Shown in pieces: positions 42,546 through 50,941 of a DNA stretch of 64,000 nt (position 1 is its first letter; each line of letters begins with the position of its first letter). Source of the DNA: Lachnospiraceae bacterium UBA7143. GTDB lineage: Bacteria > Bacillota > Clostridia > Lachnospirales > Lachnospiraceae. The stretch lies in the NCBI GenBank assembly GCA_002491905.1, contig DKWV01000040.1, positions 3,318 to 67,317 of the forward strand, given 5' to 3'. The translations under genes were made by a program, and so were the position numbers. Under the pieces are notes generated by a model that was not told the origin of the DNA, did no database searches, and saw nothing but the letters and a program-made list of their open reading frames with translations.

Positions 42546-42827
42546 ATGGAGACGGAAAACAGGCGTATCTGCCGGAAATGTCTCACCAGAGACATGGACC
42601 GGAAAGAATATTTTGAAAATTTGCACACTTACATCGCCAATCTGGATGAGGAGTTAAAGGTTGAGGGGCCGCTTTATGAAAAGCGGCTCTCTCTCTGCAA
42701 GGAATGTGATCTGCTTCTGGACGGCATGTGCAGGGCCTGCGGATGCTTTGTGGAACTGCGCGCGGCCATGAAGAAAAACTGCTGTCCCTATGATAAATGG
42801 GGCGTTTTTGATGCAGAGAATAAATGA
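42546..42827 (+). CDS. DUF6171-like zinc-ribbon protein
   Basis: 93 residues from ATG 42546 (AAGGAGAGG upstream), 29 bases after the GH51 stop. Eight Cys form pairs: ICRKCL at the N-terminus, SLCKECDLL, CRACGCF and NCCPYDKWG, the arrangement of DUF6171. Structural zinc binding is likely; function unknown. Its place in a sugar operon is common in Lachnospiraceae but does not define its role. Confidence 0.75.
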   Translation: METENRRICRKCLTRDMDRKEYFENLHTYIANLDEELKVEGPLYEKRLSLCKECDLLLDGMCRACGCFVELRAAMKKNCCPYDKWGVFDAENK

Positions 42828-42883
42828 AAAACTTTATGTTAATTTAAATATTTCAAAAAAAACTAAAATAATTCAAAAACCTA

Positions 42884-42912
42884 TTGACGCACATCCCCTA
42901 TTATTGTACAAT
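42884..42912 (+). promoter_or_regulatory. Promoter of the ABC sugar importer
   Basis: TTGACG, 17 bases, TACAAT. The transcript would have a leader of about 190 bases before the binding-protein gene. I found no known riboswitch in this leader; it contains GGCGTTTCAGCC-like and AGGCGTCGCGC-like stretches of unknown meaning. Confidence 0.75.
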
Positions 42913-43110
42913 ATGAACATAAGATAACCACAAAAAAAAGAAAAATGTACAGGTTGCTTAATTTTGAAAAAATCAAGAGAAGGCAAGTTGCATATTTGGA
43001 GGCTGAAACGCCATATATTTTTATGAATAAGTGTAGCGCGACGCCTAAATTATTTTAGACAAAAATCGAGTGGTTATCAAACAGCATATTATATAAAAGG
43101 AGGAAAAACA

Positions 43111-44601
43111 ATGAAAAAGAAAGTTTTGGCAACTTTGCTGACAGCGGCGATGCTCGCCACAACACTGGCAGGCTGTGGCGGCGGCGCAGCCCCGGAAAAT
43201 GAAGGGGGGGGGGTAGAAGCTCCTTCAGCAGAGGAGGGTGAAGCTCCCGCAGCAGAGGGGGGAGAAGCTACCGCAGCGGACGAGGGCGGAGAGGCTTCCG
43301 CGGATGACGCAGCGGCAGAGGAAGAAATTCCTACCGCTACCTTCGGTGATCCCAACGGCACACACATGGAGATGTGGACGTTCGTTGAACTGCACGGACA
43401 GCATTACGGCAATATGGTTGAGAAATGGAACGAGGAGAATCCCGACAGAACCATCGAGATTACCTGTACTACATATCCTTACGCAGACATGCATACGAAG
43501 CTTTTAACTTCCCTGAACGCAGGCACGGGCGCACCTGATATCTGCGACGTGGAGATCGGTCAGTTCCCCAATGTGGTGGCGGGTCTTGATACATGGCTTG
43601 TTCCCCAGAACGACACGGCAGCTCCTTATCTGGACACTATGGTTCAGGCCAGAATGGATGTCTACAAAGGTTCTGACGGAAATTATTATGGCATTCCTTA
43701 TCATGTAGGCGCTACCGTAATGTACTATAACGTAGCGGCAATGGCGGAGGCTATGGGCATTTCCAATGACGATGTCATTGCGAAGATCGATGCGGTTACG
43801 ACATGGGATGATTACGCAGCCCTTGGCCAGGAGTATTTGGATGCCGTTGCGACAGACGGTAAATACTGGACATCCGTTGATACGGCAGGCTGCGACTGGC
43901 AGTGGATCGCTATGGCTGAGTACGGCGAGGACTGGACAGGCGGCATGGATGGTACGGCGAACGTACAGCTTGACTCCGTAAAGAAGATGTGCACTATGGA
44001 GCAGGAGTGGGTGAACAGCGGTCTGGCAGAGGTTTCCCCTGACGGACACGTTGACCTGGAGGCAGGCTTCCAGAACATTCTGGATCACAACATCGTATCT
44101 TTCCCGAAAGCAATGTGGTACATGAGCCGTTTCACCAACTATATGCCTGAGGAGAAGGGCAACTGGTACATCGCTAAGTGTCCTGTATTTGAGGCAGGTC
44201 AGAAGTGCTCTGTAGGTATCGGCGGTACCGGTACGGTTGTAACGCAGCAGGCAGTTGACAAGGATCTGGCTTCCGAGTTCCTCTGCTGGGCGAAGATGTC
44301 CGAGGAAGGTGAACAGCTCATCTGGGATAACCTTGGTTTCGACGTATGTAACACCGTTCTCTGGAATGACGACGCATTTGCACACGACGACAATAACCAG
44401 TATAACCAGTTCTTTATCAACTACCCTTATGATGTGCTCTACAGCATCAAGGACGATATCGGCACGGTTTACACAACAGCTATCAGCCCGACCATCAACG
44501 AGCAGATGTGTAATGTAACTCTCAACGATATCCTTGAAAATGGTGTGAGCGTGGACGAGGCGCTGCAGGCAGCTCAGGATGTGGTTGATCTTGAACAGTG
44601 A
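43111..44601 (+). CDS. Sugar ABC transporter substrate-binding lipoprotein
   Basis: 496 residues. A lipoprotein signal ends in LAGC with Cys22 as lipid anchor. A 50-residue acidic Gly/Ala/Glu linker follows, then a type 2 periplasmic-binding fold (MWTFVELHGQHYGNMVEKWN, FTNYMPEEKGNWYIAKCP, SVGIGGTGTVVTQQ). It captures an oligosaccharide outside the membrane, by neighbourhood an arabino-oligosaccharide. The linker codons contain a run of ten G (43204-43213). AAGGAGG lies nine bases before ATG. Confidence 0.9.
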   Translation: MKKKVLATLLTAAMLATTLAGCGGGAAPENEGGGVEAPSAEEGEAPAAEGGEATAADEGGEASADDAAAEEEIPTATFGDPNGTHMEMWTFVELHGQHYGNMVEKWNEENPDRTIEITCTTYPYADMHTKLLTSLNAGTGAPDICDVEIGQFPNVVAGLDTWLVPQNDTAAPYLDTMVQARMDVYKGSDGNYYGIPYHVGATVMYYNVAAMAEAMGISNDDVIAKIDAVTTWDDYAALGQEYLDAVATDGKYWTSVDTAGCDWQWIAMAEYGEDWTGGMDGTANVQLDSVKKMCTMEQEWVNSGLAEVSPDGHVDLEAGFQNILDHNIVSFPKAMWYMSRFTNYMPEEKGNWYIAKCPVFEAGQKCSVGIGGTGTVVTQQAVDKDLASEFLCWAKMSEEGEQLIWDNLGFDVCNTVLWNDDAFAHDDNNQYNQFFINYPYDVLYSIKDDIGTVYTTAISPTINEQMCNVTLNDILENGVSVDEALQAAQDVVDLEQ

Positions 44602-44615
44602 TTAAGCTGAATAGA

Positions 44616-44643
44616 GGGGATTGTGCATGCAATCCCCTTTTTG
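44616..44643 (+). terminator. Attenuating terminator between binding protein and permeases
   Basis: GGGGATTG, loop TGCATG, CAATCCCC, then TTTTTG. A strong hairpin directly after the binding-protein stop, probably letting only part of transcription into the permease genes. Confidence 0.8.
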
Positions 44644-44683
44644 CTTTAAACATGGAAGGTATAGTAAACAAACATGGAACGGG

Positions 44684-44721
44684 TTTGCGAAGCAAATCTC
44701 GGGATCAAGCGCAGCTTGATC
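44684..44721. repeat. Paired GNA-loop mini-hairpin element, copy 2
   Basis: TTTGC-GAA-GCAAA, a 6-base spacer, GATCAAGC-GCA-GCTTGATC. Same layout as 24452-24488, but with other stem bases that still pair, which shows that the structure and not the sequence is kept. Confidence 0.6.
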
Positions 44722-44741
44722 GGGGTAAGGAGTGTGTGCGT

Positions 44742-45641
44742 ATGAATAAATTTAAAAAGTTTTTCTATTCACAGAAGGCGGCGCCCTATGTGTTCGTGCT
44801 TCCTTTTATTTTAAGCTTTCTTTTGTTCTGGATTTATCCGCTATGCAGTACAATCACCATGAGTTTTCAGGATATTACTCCCACAGGAACCGAGTGGATT
44901 GGCGCGAAGAACTTTGCCAAGCTGCTTAAGGATACTGTGTTTCACACGGCAATTAAAAACAGTTTTCAATATATGATTCTGACACTGGTTCTGCTGATTC
45001 CGTTCCCGATGTTTTTTGCGGTGCTGATGGACTCCAGACTGGTGAAGGCGAAAGGCTTCTGGAAAGCCTGTCTGTATGTACCGGCTCTCACTTCCGTAGT
45101 TATCTCCGGTACCCTGTTTCGGCTGATGTTTTCCGAGTATCCGACCGGTCAGATGAATGTGATCACGGCGGCTCTCGGGCTTGGCACTTTCAAGTGGCTG
45201 AAGATGAAAGCTACCGGTCTTGGCGCCCTTTTACTTGTGGCATGCTGGAGATGGACCGGTGTAAATATGCTCTACTTTATTTCTGGATTAAAGGCGATCG
45301 ATACCGCCATGTATGAGGCGGCAGACATTGACGGAGCGACTGCCTGGCAGAAATTCAGATATGTAACCATTCCTCTCCTGAAACCGACCACCGTTTATGT
45401 GCTGACGATCAGCGTATATGCGGGTCTGGCAATGTTTATGGAATCCTACATGCTGTGGGCGGGTCCGGATTCACCGAACAATATCGGCCTGACCATCGTG
45501 GGTTATCTGTATAAGCGCGGTATTACCAAGAACCAGCTCGGATACGGCAGTGCGGTAGGTATCGTCCTGCTTGTGATTGCACTGGCTATCAATATTGTGC
45601 AGCTTATTCTGAACGGAACATTGAAGAAGGAGGAAAACTGA
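44742..45641 (+). CDS. Sugar ABC transporter permease 1 (MalF/UgpA type)
   Basis: 299 residues from ATG 44742 (TAAGGAG upstream); the in-frame extension to 44598 covers the hairpins and is rejected. Six membrane segments. The coupling loop ADIDGATAWQKFRYVTIPLL is the EAA motif that contacts the ATPase. It forms the membrane channel with the next gene. Confidence 0.9.
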   Translation: MNKFKKFFYSQKAAPYVFVLPFILSFLLFWIYPLCSTITMSFQDITPTGTEWIGAKNFAKLLKDTVFHTAIKNSFQYMILTLVLLIPFPMFFAVLMDSRLVKAKGFWKACLYVPALTSVVISGTLFRLMFSEYPTGQMNVITAALGLGTFKWLKMKATGLGALLLVACWRWTGVNMLYFISGLKAIDTAMYEAADIDGATAWQKFRYVTIPLLKPTTVYVLTISVYAGLAMFMESYMLWAGPDSPNNIGLTIVGYLYKRGITKNQLGYGSAVGIVLLVIALAINIVQLILNGTLKKEEN

Positions 45642-45642
45642 T

Positions 45643-46530
45643 ATGGCAGAAACAACCTCTGTAAAAGGCAAAGAGACAATGGGAATGAAAACCAAAAGAA
45701 ACATTTTAAGCGTGTTTGCCACGGTGCTGTTTGCGGTTCTGTCATTCCTTATCGTATATCCTCTGTTTGCCGGACTGATCGCGTCCTTCCGGCCCGGTAC
45801 GGAACTGATCCGCCGGGGCTTAAGCATCAATCTGGATTTCAGCACGATGACACTGGCGAATTACACCTATCTGTTCGGCAATAACGTGGACGGCCACAAA
45901 TACTTTATGTGGTATAAGAATAGCCTCGTACTGATGCTTGTCACGGTATTCCTGACGCTGCTTATCTGCTACATAGTGGCTTACGGTCTGACCATGTATA
46001 ACTATAAACTGAAAAACTTCCTGTTTTTCCTGGTAATCGCTACTATGATGGTTCCCTTCGAAATTTTGATTCTTCCTCTTTACAAGGAGATGATTAACCT
46101 GAAGCTGGTTGACACCATCTGGGGCGTGATGCTGCCGGGACTGTGCGGCGCGTCCACGATTTTCTTCTTCCGGCAGTATATGACGGGACTGCCAAAGGAT
46201 CTGCTGGACGCTGGGCGGATCGACGGCGCGACTGAGTACGGCATCTGCTTTAAGATTATGATGCCGATCACGAAGCCTGCATTTGCGGCTATGGCGATTC
46301 TGTGTGCGATGGGTTCATGGAATAACGTGCTTTGGCCGATGCTTGTATACAGAAGCGCGGAGAAGTTTACGCTTCCGATCGGTTTAAACACCCTGCTCAC
46401 ACCCTACGGAAACAATTACGATGTGCTGATTGCCGGATCCATGTTTGGTATCCTTCCGGTATTCATCATCTTCCTCTGTTTCCAGAGATACTTTATTGAG
46501 GGTATGACGGCTGGAGCGGTCAAGGGCTAG
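45643..46530 (+). CDS. Sugar ABC transporter permease 2 (MalG/UgpE type)
   Basis: 295 residues, six membrane segments, EAA loop GRIDGATEYGICFKIMMPIT. It begins two bases after the stop of permease 1, with GGAGG in the last codons of that gene. No ATPase gene is in the cluster, so a shared MsmX-type ATPase elsewhere must power it. Confidence 0.9.
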   Translation: MAETTSVKGKETMGMKTKRNILSVFATVLFAVLSFLIVYPLFAGLIASFRPGTELIRRGLSINLDFSTMTLANYTYLFGNNVDGHKYFMWYKNSLVLMLVTVFLTLLICYIVAYGLTMYNYKLKNFLFFLVIATMMVPFEILILPLYKEMINLKLVDTIWGVMLPGLCGASTIFFFRQYMTGLPKDLLDAGRIDGATEYGICFKIMMPITKPAFAAMAILCAMGSWNNVLWPMLVYRSAEKFTLPIGLNTLLTPYGNNYDVLIAGSMFGILPVFIIFLCFQRYFIEGMTAGAVKG

Positions 46531-46563
46531 GGACATTACTTACGGGCATACACTCCATTGCCA

Positions 46564-46613
46564 GGGGCTGCCGTGGACGCCGTTTTGACGGCAGAAACGG
46601 CAGTCCTTTTATT
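46564..46613 (+). terminator. Terminator of the sugar importer operon
   Basis: GGGGCTGCCGT pairs with ACGGCAGTCC (G-U tolerated) around an inner hairpin GACGCCG/TTGACGGC, followed by TTTTATT. Confidence 0.75.
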
Positions 46614-46774
46614 GTGTGTTTCCTACATTGGGTAGCGAAAATCTTTCCACATAGCCAAGGTGATAAAAATCTTGTAACTTTTTTGCAGCTTTTATGATAT
46701 GATTAGAAAAGCAGTTACAAAAATGATAAAATAGGAAAGTTTTACAATGGAGGCGTGTATAAAGAAGGAAGTGT

Positions 46775-47314
46775 ATGTACGATAGAAGTTCAGAATTCAG
46801 AAGAACCGGAATATTAAAAATGGAATTCAGACCGGCGGGACAGGAGGACATAGACAATATCTGTGAACTGGTGGCATCCGCTATTGCGCATATGCGTGAA
46901 CAGAAGATTTTCCAGTGGGATGAAATCTATCCCACTAGGGAAGACTTTTTAAATGATTTAAAGGAAAACTCGCTATTTGTCGGATTGGTAGAGGGAGAGA
47001 TAGCTGTTACCTTTACCGTGAATCGGACTTGTGATCCGGAGTATGACGATGGGGAATGGCAGTATCCGGAAGAAGAATACCGCATTATTCACAGGCTCTG
47101 TGTGAACCCGGAATTTCAGGGCAGAGGCGTGGCGGGACGGACCTTGCGGCATATCGAGGAAGAGCTGTGCAGGCAGGGGATTGGCGCGGTGCGCTTGGAT
47201 ACCTTTGTGGAAAATCCGCCTGCCGTTGCCCTGTATACGGGGAACGGATATGAGAAAAGGGGCTTTGCGGACTGGCGGATGGGGCGGTTCTGGCTGATGG
47301 AGAAGAGGCTGTGA
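46775..47314 (+). CDS. GNAT-family N-acetyltransferase
   Basis: 179 residues, AAGGAAG before ATG. A conserved start MEFRPAGQEDIDNICELV, acetyl-CoA loop CVNPEFQGRGVAGRTL and C-terminal NPPAVALYTGNGYEKRG are typical GNAT features. Substrate unknown, possibly an amino acid or peptide. Its own AT-rich upstream region suggests an independent transcript. Confidence 0.85.
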   Translation: MYDRSSEFRRTGILKMEFRPAGQEDIDNICELVASAIAHMREQKIFQWDEIYPTREDFLNDLKENSLFVGLVEGEIAVTFTVNRTCDPEYDDGEWQYPEEEYRIIHRLCVNPEFQGRGVAGRTLRHIEEELCRQGIGAVRLDTFVENPPAVALYTGNGYEKRGFADWRMGRFWLMEKRL

Positions 47315-47335
47315 GGGCGTGACAGAGCGGCTTTC

Positions 47336-48499
47336 TCAATACCATTTCGTCATGGGAAGCTCATTGTTTACGCCGTTGGTAAAAATGATCTGGTGCAGAT
47401 CTACGATTCCGTTTGTGAAAACGGCGGCGCAGGCGCACAGATAGAGTTCCCACATGCGCACGAAACGCCCGTCGAACATTTCTGCAATTTCCTGGCGGTG
47501 TCTTTGAAAGTTTTCGTTCCAGCATAAAAGCGTGCGGCTGTAATGGCGGCGCAGGCTTTCAACGCCTACGGTATAAAATGCCTGCCCGCCTGCTATATGC
47601 AGGATTTCACGCAGGCTTGGGATCATCCCGCCGGGGAAAATGTATTTTTTGATCCAGGCATCGCCCGGATGTTCTTTCAGTGCGCTGATATAGTGGAGGA
47701 GAAACAGACCGCCCGGTTTTAAAACCGATTTTACACAGCCCATAAATTCTTCATAATGGCATCGTCCCACATGCTCTATCATGCCGACGCTCACCACCCG
47801 GTCGAACTGAAGGCCGTATTTTGGCAGATCACGGTAGTCCATCAGCTTTACCTTCAGAAAGTCTTCCAGATGTTCTTTCGCGATTCTGTGCCGGAATTCT
47901 TTGTACTGTTCCTTGCTCAGGGTGATTCCCATACCTTTTATGCCGTATTTTTTGGCGGCTTCTATCAGCAAAAACCCCCATCCGCAGCCGATATCCAGAA
48001 GGCGCATTCCCTTTTTCAGATACAGCTTTTGCAGAATATAGTCCACCTTATTATATTGCGCCTGTTCCAGCGTATCGTCCTCGTTCCTGAAATAGCCGCA
48101 GGAATAACTCATGGTTTTGTCCAGCCAGAGCCTGTAAAAGTTATTTCCGATATCATAGTGGCTCTGCACATCTTTCAGCTGCCGCTTCTTCCCGCCTGCT
48201 ACGGCAAGCAGTTTCCTGCACAGTGACTTGTTTGTGGAAAATTTTCCTATCTGTCCAAGGAAATGGTTTAAGGCATAGTACAGATCGCCCTCAATCTCCA
48301 GGCTGCCGTCCATGTAGGCCTCGCCGAGCGCCAGGGAAGTGTTGCTCACAAGCGCGTTTATGGAGAGCGGCCTTTTCAGTGTTACGGTGAATTCCGGGTC
48401 TCCTTTTCCGATTTGACAGGTTTCCCGTCCGAATTTCACGCAGAAAGGATATTGGTCGAACTTTTTTAAAAAGGACAGGAAAATAGCATTCTTGGTCAT
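47336..48499 (-). CDS. cfa: Cyclopropane-fatty-acyl-phospholipid synthase
   Basis: 387 residues from the ATG in MTKNAIF, which has AAAGGCGG upstream; the longer frame runs into the neighbouring gene. It adds a methylene bridge from S-adenosylmethionine to unsaturated membrane lipids. Family motifs: ALGEAYMDGSLEIEGDLYYA, HYDIGNNFYRLWLD, MSYSCGYF, the SAM loop LLDIGCGWGFLL and EHVGRCHYEEFM. Slightly shorter N-terminus than the E. coli enzyme. It shares direction with the ferredoxin gene upstream. Confidence 0.92.
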   Translation of the reverse strand: MTKNAIFLSFLKKFDQYPFCVKFGRETCQIGKGDPEFTVTLKRPLSINALVSNTSLALGEAYMDGSLEIEGDLYYALNHFLGQIGKFSTNKSLCRKLLAVAGGKKRQLKDVQSHYDIGNNFYRLWLDKTMSYSCGYFRNEDDTLEQAQYNKVDYILQKLYLKKGMRLLDIGCGWGFLLIEAAKKYGIKGMGITLSKEQYKEFRHRIAKEHLEDFLKVKLMDYRDLPKYGLQFDRVVSVGMIEHVGRCHYEEFMGCVKSVLKPGGLFLLHYISALKEHPGDAWIKKYIFPGGMIPSLREILHIAGGQAFYTVGVESLRRHYSRTLLCWNENFQRHRQEIAEMFDGRFVRMWELYLCACAAVFTNGIVDLHQIIFTNGVNNELPMTKWY

Positions 48500-48549
48500 G
48501 ATTGTCTTACCGCCTTTCATGCTTAAGAGCCTGTCCATATTTTTCCATT

Positions 48550-49401
48550 TTATTCTGTCTGGGATGCTTTCGTTTTGCATGTCAGGCATACGGCTCCTGT
48601 GGGGCAGGCGTCCGCGCATGCGCCGCAGCGGATGCACTCGGCAGAGTCCGGGTTTTTTACGGGATCGACTTCCATTCCGCAGACTTTCCGGCATTTCCCG
48701 CAGCCAGTGCATCTGTTGGAGTCCACTTCCAGATGGAAAATGCTGATCCGGTTGAAGAGTCCGTAGATAGCTCCCAGAGGGCAGAACACCCGGCAGAAAA
48801 AACGGTAGATGAATACACAGCCGATGACTGTCAGAATGAGAATTGCCATTTTCAGGCTGAATAATGTGCCTACCGCCCGGCGGAGACTCTCGTGGGCAGC
48901 CAGAAGAAACAGTCCGCCCTCCAGTGTCCCTGCCGGACAGATGTACTGGCAGAAGGCGGGCTTGCCCATACCCATGTAGTCGGTTACTGCGACGGGCAGA
49001 ATGAATACAAAGACAACAAGTATAATATATTTAGGATACAGAAATACTTTTTTCAGATGCAGTTTCGGTGAGGGAATTTTATGGATTAACTCCTGCAAAA
49101 GGCCGAAAGGACACAGCCAGCCGCAGACCGCCCGGCCAAGCAGCGTCCCGAAAGCCAGAAGGAGTCCCATCACATAGAAACTGAAAGAAAACCGCATGGA
49201 ACCGTTTACTGCCTGCAGGGCACCGATGGGACAGGCAAAGCCCGCCGCCGGACAGGAATAGCAGTTGAGTCCGGGATTGCAGAACTGTTTCCATTTTCCC
49301 GTATAGAGTCTGCCGTCCTTAAAGTTCAGAACATGCGCGTTGGAGCAGCCAAGGGCAATGATCTGCAAAAGTTTTCTTTTGATTGCATAGCTGATTTTCA
49401 T
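48550..49401 (-). CDS. Membrane 4Fe-4S ferredoxin, NapH/YccM-like
   Basis: 283 residues from an ATG with AGAGG eight bases upstream; a TTG three codons earlier is possible. Four to five membrane segments. Cys motifs of NapH-type proteins: CNPGLNCYSCP, CGWLCPFGLLQE, CQYICPAG, CRVFCPLGAIY, then two ferredoxin clusters CTGCGKCRKVC and CIRCGACADACP at the C-terminus. It likely moves electrons across or along the membrane to the adjacent thiol-redox proteins. Confidence 0.85.
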   Translation of the reverse strand: MKISYAIKRKLLQIIALGCSNAHVLNFKDGRLYTGKWKQFCNPGLNCYSCPAAGFACPIGALQAVNGSMRFSFSFYVMGLLLAFGTLLGRAVCGWLCPFGLLQELIHKIPSPKLHLKKVFLYPKYIILVVFVFILPVAVTDYMGMGKPAFCQYICPAGTLEGGLFLLAAHESLRRAVGTLFSLKMAILILTVIGCVFIYRFFCRVFCPLGAIYGLFNRISIFHLEVDSNRCTGCGKCRKVCGMEVDPVKNPDSAECIRCGACADACPTGAVCLTCKTKASQTE

Positions 49402-49413
49402 ATCTTTCAACCT

Positions 49414-49560
49414 CTATCCCAGACCGATACATTCCAGACAGATATTGACAGCCTTATTCAAAACCGTGACAGCCTCGCCCCGTGTAAAACCGTAAAAGAC
49501 AAAGGCGCAGGCGGTGATAAGGCATGCGGTCCTGACCGATATTTTTGGTTTATTGCCCAT
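49414..49560 (-). CDS. CD1871A-type small CXXC protein
   Basis: Only 48 residues, not found by a simple long-ORF search. It starts inside the end of the TlpA gene (11-base overlap) and ends just before the ferredoxin gene. One short hydrophobic segment (TACLITACAFVFYGF) is followed by RGEAVTVLNKAVNICLEC and a final IGLG. The R-G-E and C-L-E-C-I-G motifs are those of the CD1871A family of clostridial CXXC mini-proteins, known to accompany membrane ferredoxins and TlpA proteins. Thiol redox role is inferred. Confidence 0.78.
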   Translation of the reverse strand: MGNKPKISVRTACLITACAFVFYGFTRGEAVTVLNKAVNICLECIGLG

Positions 49561-50152
49561 TCAGATAATCCTCCACAAAGGCTTTGTAGCCGTCCACATC
49601 CGCTCCCACAATCGGATCGCCCACAATATTACCGCCGCCGTCGATAAACAGGGTGGTGGGAACACCGACCACATCCCTCAGGATGGGGGAAAAGTCTGCG
49701 TTGGCGATCAGGTTGGTAAAATTTGCACCTGCTTTCTGAGTTATGTCAACCGCCAGATCGCGGTGCTCAGTGTCATCTTCGCCGCTGATATCAATAATTA
49801 GACCGAGCATCTGCACATTGTCAGGCATTTCCTCCGCCCACTTGCCAAGCTCCGGCATTTCCCCGATACAGGGGCCGCAGAAGGTGCCCCAGATGTTGAG
49901 TACAGTCAGATCTTTTTCCGCAAAAATGCTTTCGGTGACAGTATTGCCATCCAGGTCCGTGGCTGTAAAAGCGGGAAATGAGGTATCCGTGTCAGCTTCC
50001 TGGGTTTCTTCCGCTGCATTATCTGTAATGGCGGGAGAGGACGGGGTGCCTTCACCATCGGATGCGCCCGCACAGCCGGTTATGGCTGCCGTGAGAAGAA
50101 GGGCAGCGCAGAGGGCGGCGTATTTTTGAAAATAGTTGCTTTTAAGTTTCAT
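49550..50152 (-). CDS. TlpA-like thioredoxin lipoprotein
   Basis: 200 residues from the ATG preceded by AGGAGG. A lipoprotein signal with LTAAITGC as lipobox, a 45-residue acidic linker, then a thioredoxin fold with WGTFCGPCIGEMP as redox centre and VGVPTTLFIDGGG with the cis-Pro. It works outside the membrane, reducing disulfides with electrons that could come from the ferredoxin/CXXC pair encoded behind it. Confidence 0.88.
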   Translation of the reverse strand: MKLKSNYFQKYAALCAALLLTAAITGCAGASDGEGTPSSPAITDNAAEETQEADTDTSFPAFTATDLDGNTVTESIFAEKDLTVLNIWGTFCGPCIGEMPELGKWAEEMPDNVQMLGLIIDISGEDDTEHRDLAVDITQKAGANFTNLIANADFSPILRDVVGVPTTLFIDGGGNIVGDPIVGADVDGYKAFVEDYLNGQ

Positions 50153-50292
50153 CAGTGTACTCCTCCTATTTTGCAGTATGTCCATCATAGCATAATGCAG
50201 GCGCTTCTTCAAATAGATGGTGGCTGGTGTCTGTTGCTAATTGGAAAGCGGATGTGGTATGATTACAGACGGAAAGGAGCTTGGGAATATTT

Positions 50293-50892
50293 ATGTTCTG
50301 GGATAAAGTATCGGGCTTATATGATTTTTTTGAGACGGTATACAATGGAAAGGTGTACCGCGGGCTTGGGAAAAAGGTAGCCGGGGAAATTGGGCCGGAA
50401 GATGTGGTGCTGGAGTGCGCCTGTGGGACAGGCGCGATCAGCAGATACATAGCGCCGAAATGCCGGAGGCTGGTTGCGACGGACTTTTCCGTGGGGATGC
50501 TAAGACAGGCTGCCAGAAACTGCCGGACTTATGACAACGTCAGATTCAGGTGCGCGGATATGACGAAACTGAATTGTCGCGACGGCCGGTTTGACAGGGT
50601 GGTTGCCGGAAACGTGATCCACCTGCTCGACGATCCCCGGGCGGCTTTAAAGGAACTGGAGAGAGTCTGTAAGACAGGCGGCAAAATCATTGTTCCGACC
50701 TACATCAATGCGTCGGAGGGCGTAAATAGGAAGGCAGTGCGTCTGCTGGAAAAGGCTGGTGCCAATTTTAAAAGGCAGTTTGACTTCCGTTCCTATCAGC
50801 AGTTTTTTGCGGACGCGGGTTACGAAAACGTCTCCTATTTTGTTGTGGAAGGGAGAATGCCCTGCGCCGTGGCCGTTATTACGAAGCGGTAA
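50293..50892 (+). CDS. Class I SAM-dependent methyltransferase
   Basis: 199 residues. SAM-binding motif I VVLECACGTGAISRYI, motif II FRCADMTKL and motif post-II DRVVAGNVIHLL fit UbiE/Methyltransf_11 enzymes. Substrate unknown. AAGGAG is 13 bases before ATG 50293 and almost touches TTG 50281, so the start is uncertain by four codons. Divergent from the tlpA operon. Confidence 0.82.
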   Translation: MFWDKVSGLYDFFETVYNGKVYRGLGKKVAGEIGPEDVVLECACGTGAISRYIAPKCRRLVATDFSVGMLRQAARNCRTYDNVRFRCADMTKLNCRDGRFDRVVAGNVIHLLDDPRAALKELERVCKTGGKIIVPTYINASEGVNRKAVRLLEKAGANFKRQFDFRSYQQFFADAGYENVSYFVVEGRMPCAVAVITKR

Positions 50893-50941
50893 AGAGATCT
50901 GAAAAGGTGTTTGCTGAAATCTGTGAGGAGCCTGAAAACTT

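Noticed and set aside
42913..43110. Riboswitch in the long leader of the binding-protein gene
   Set aside because: No known aptamer motif was recognised; only short GC-rich stretches.
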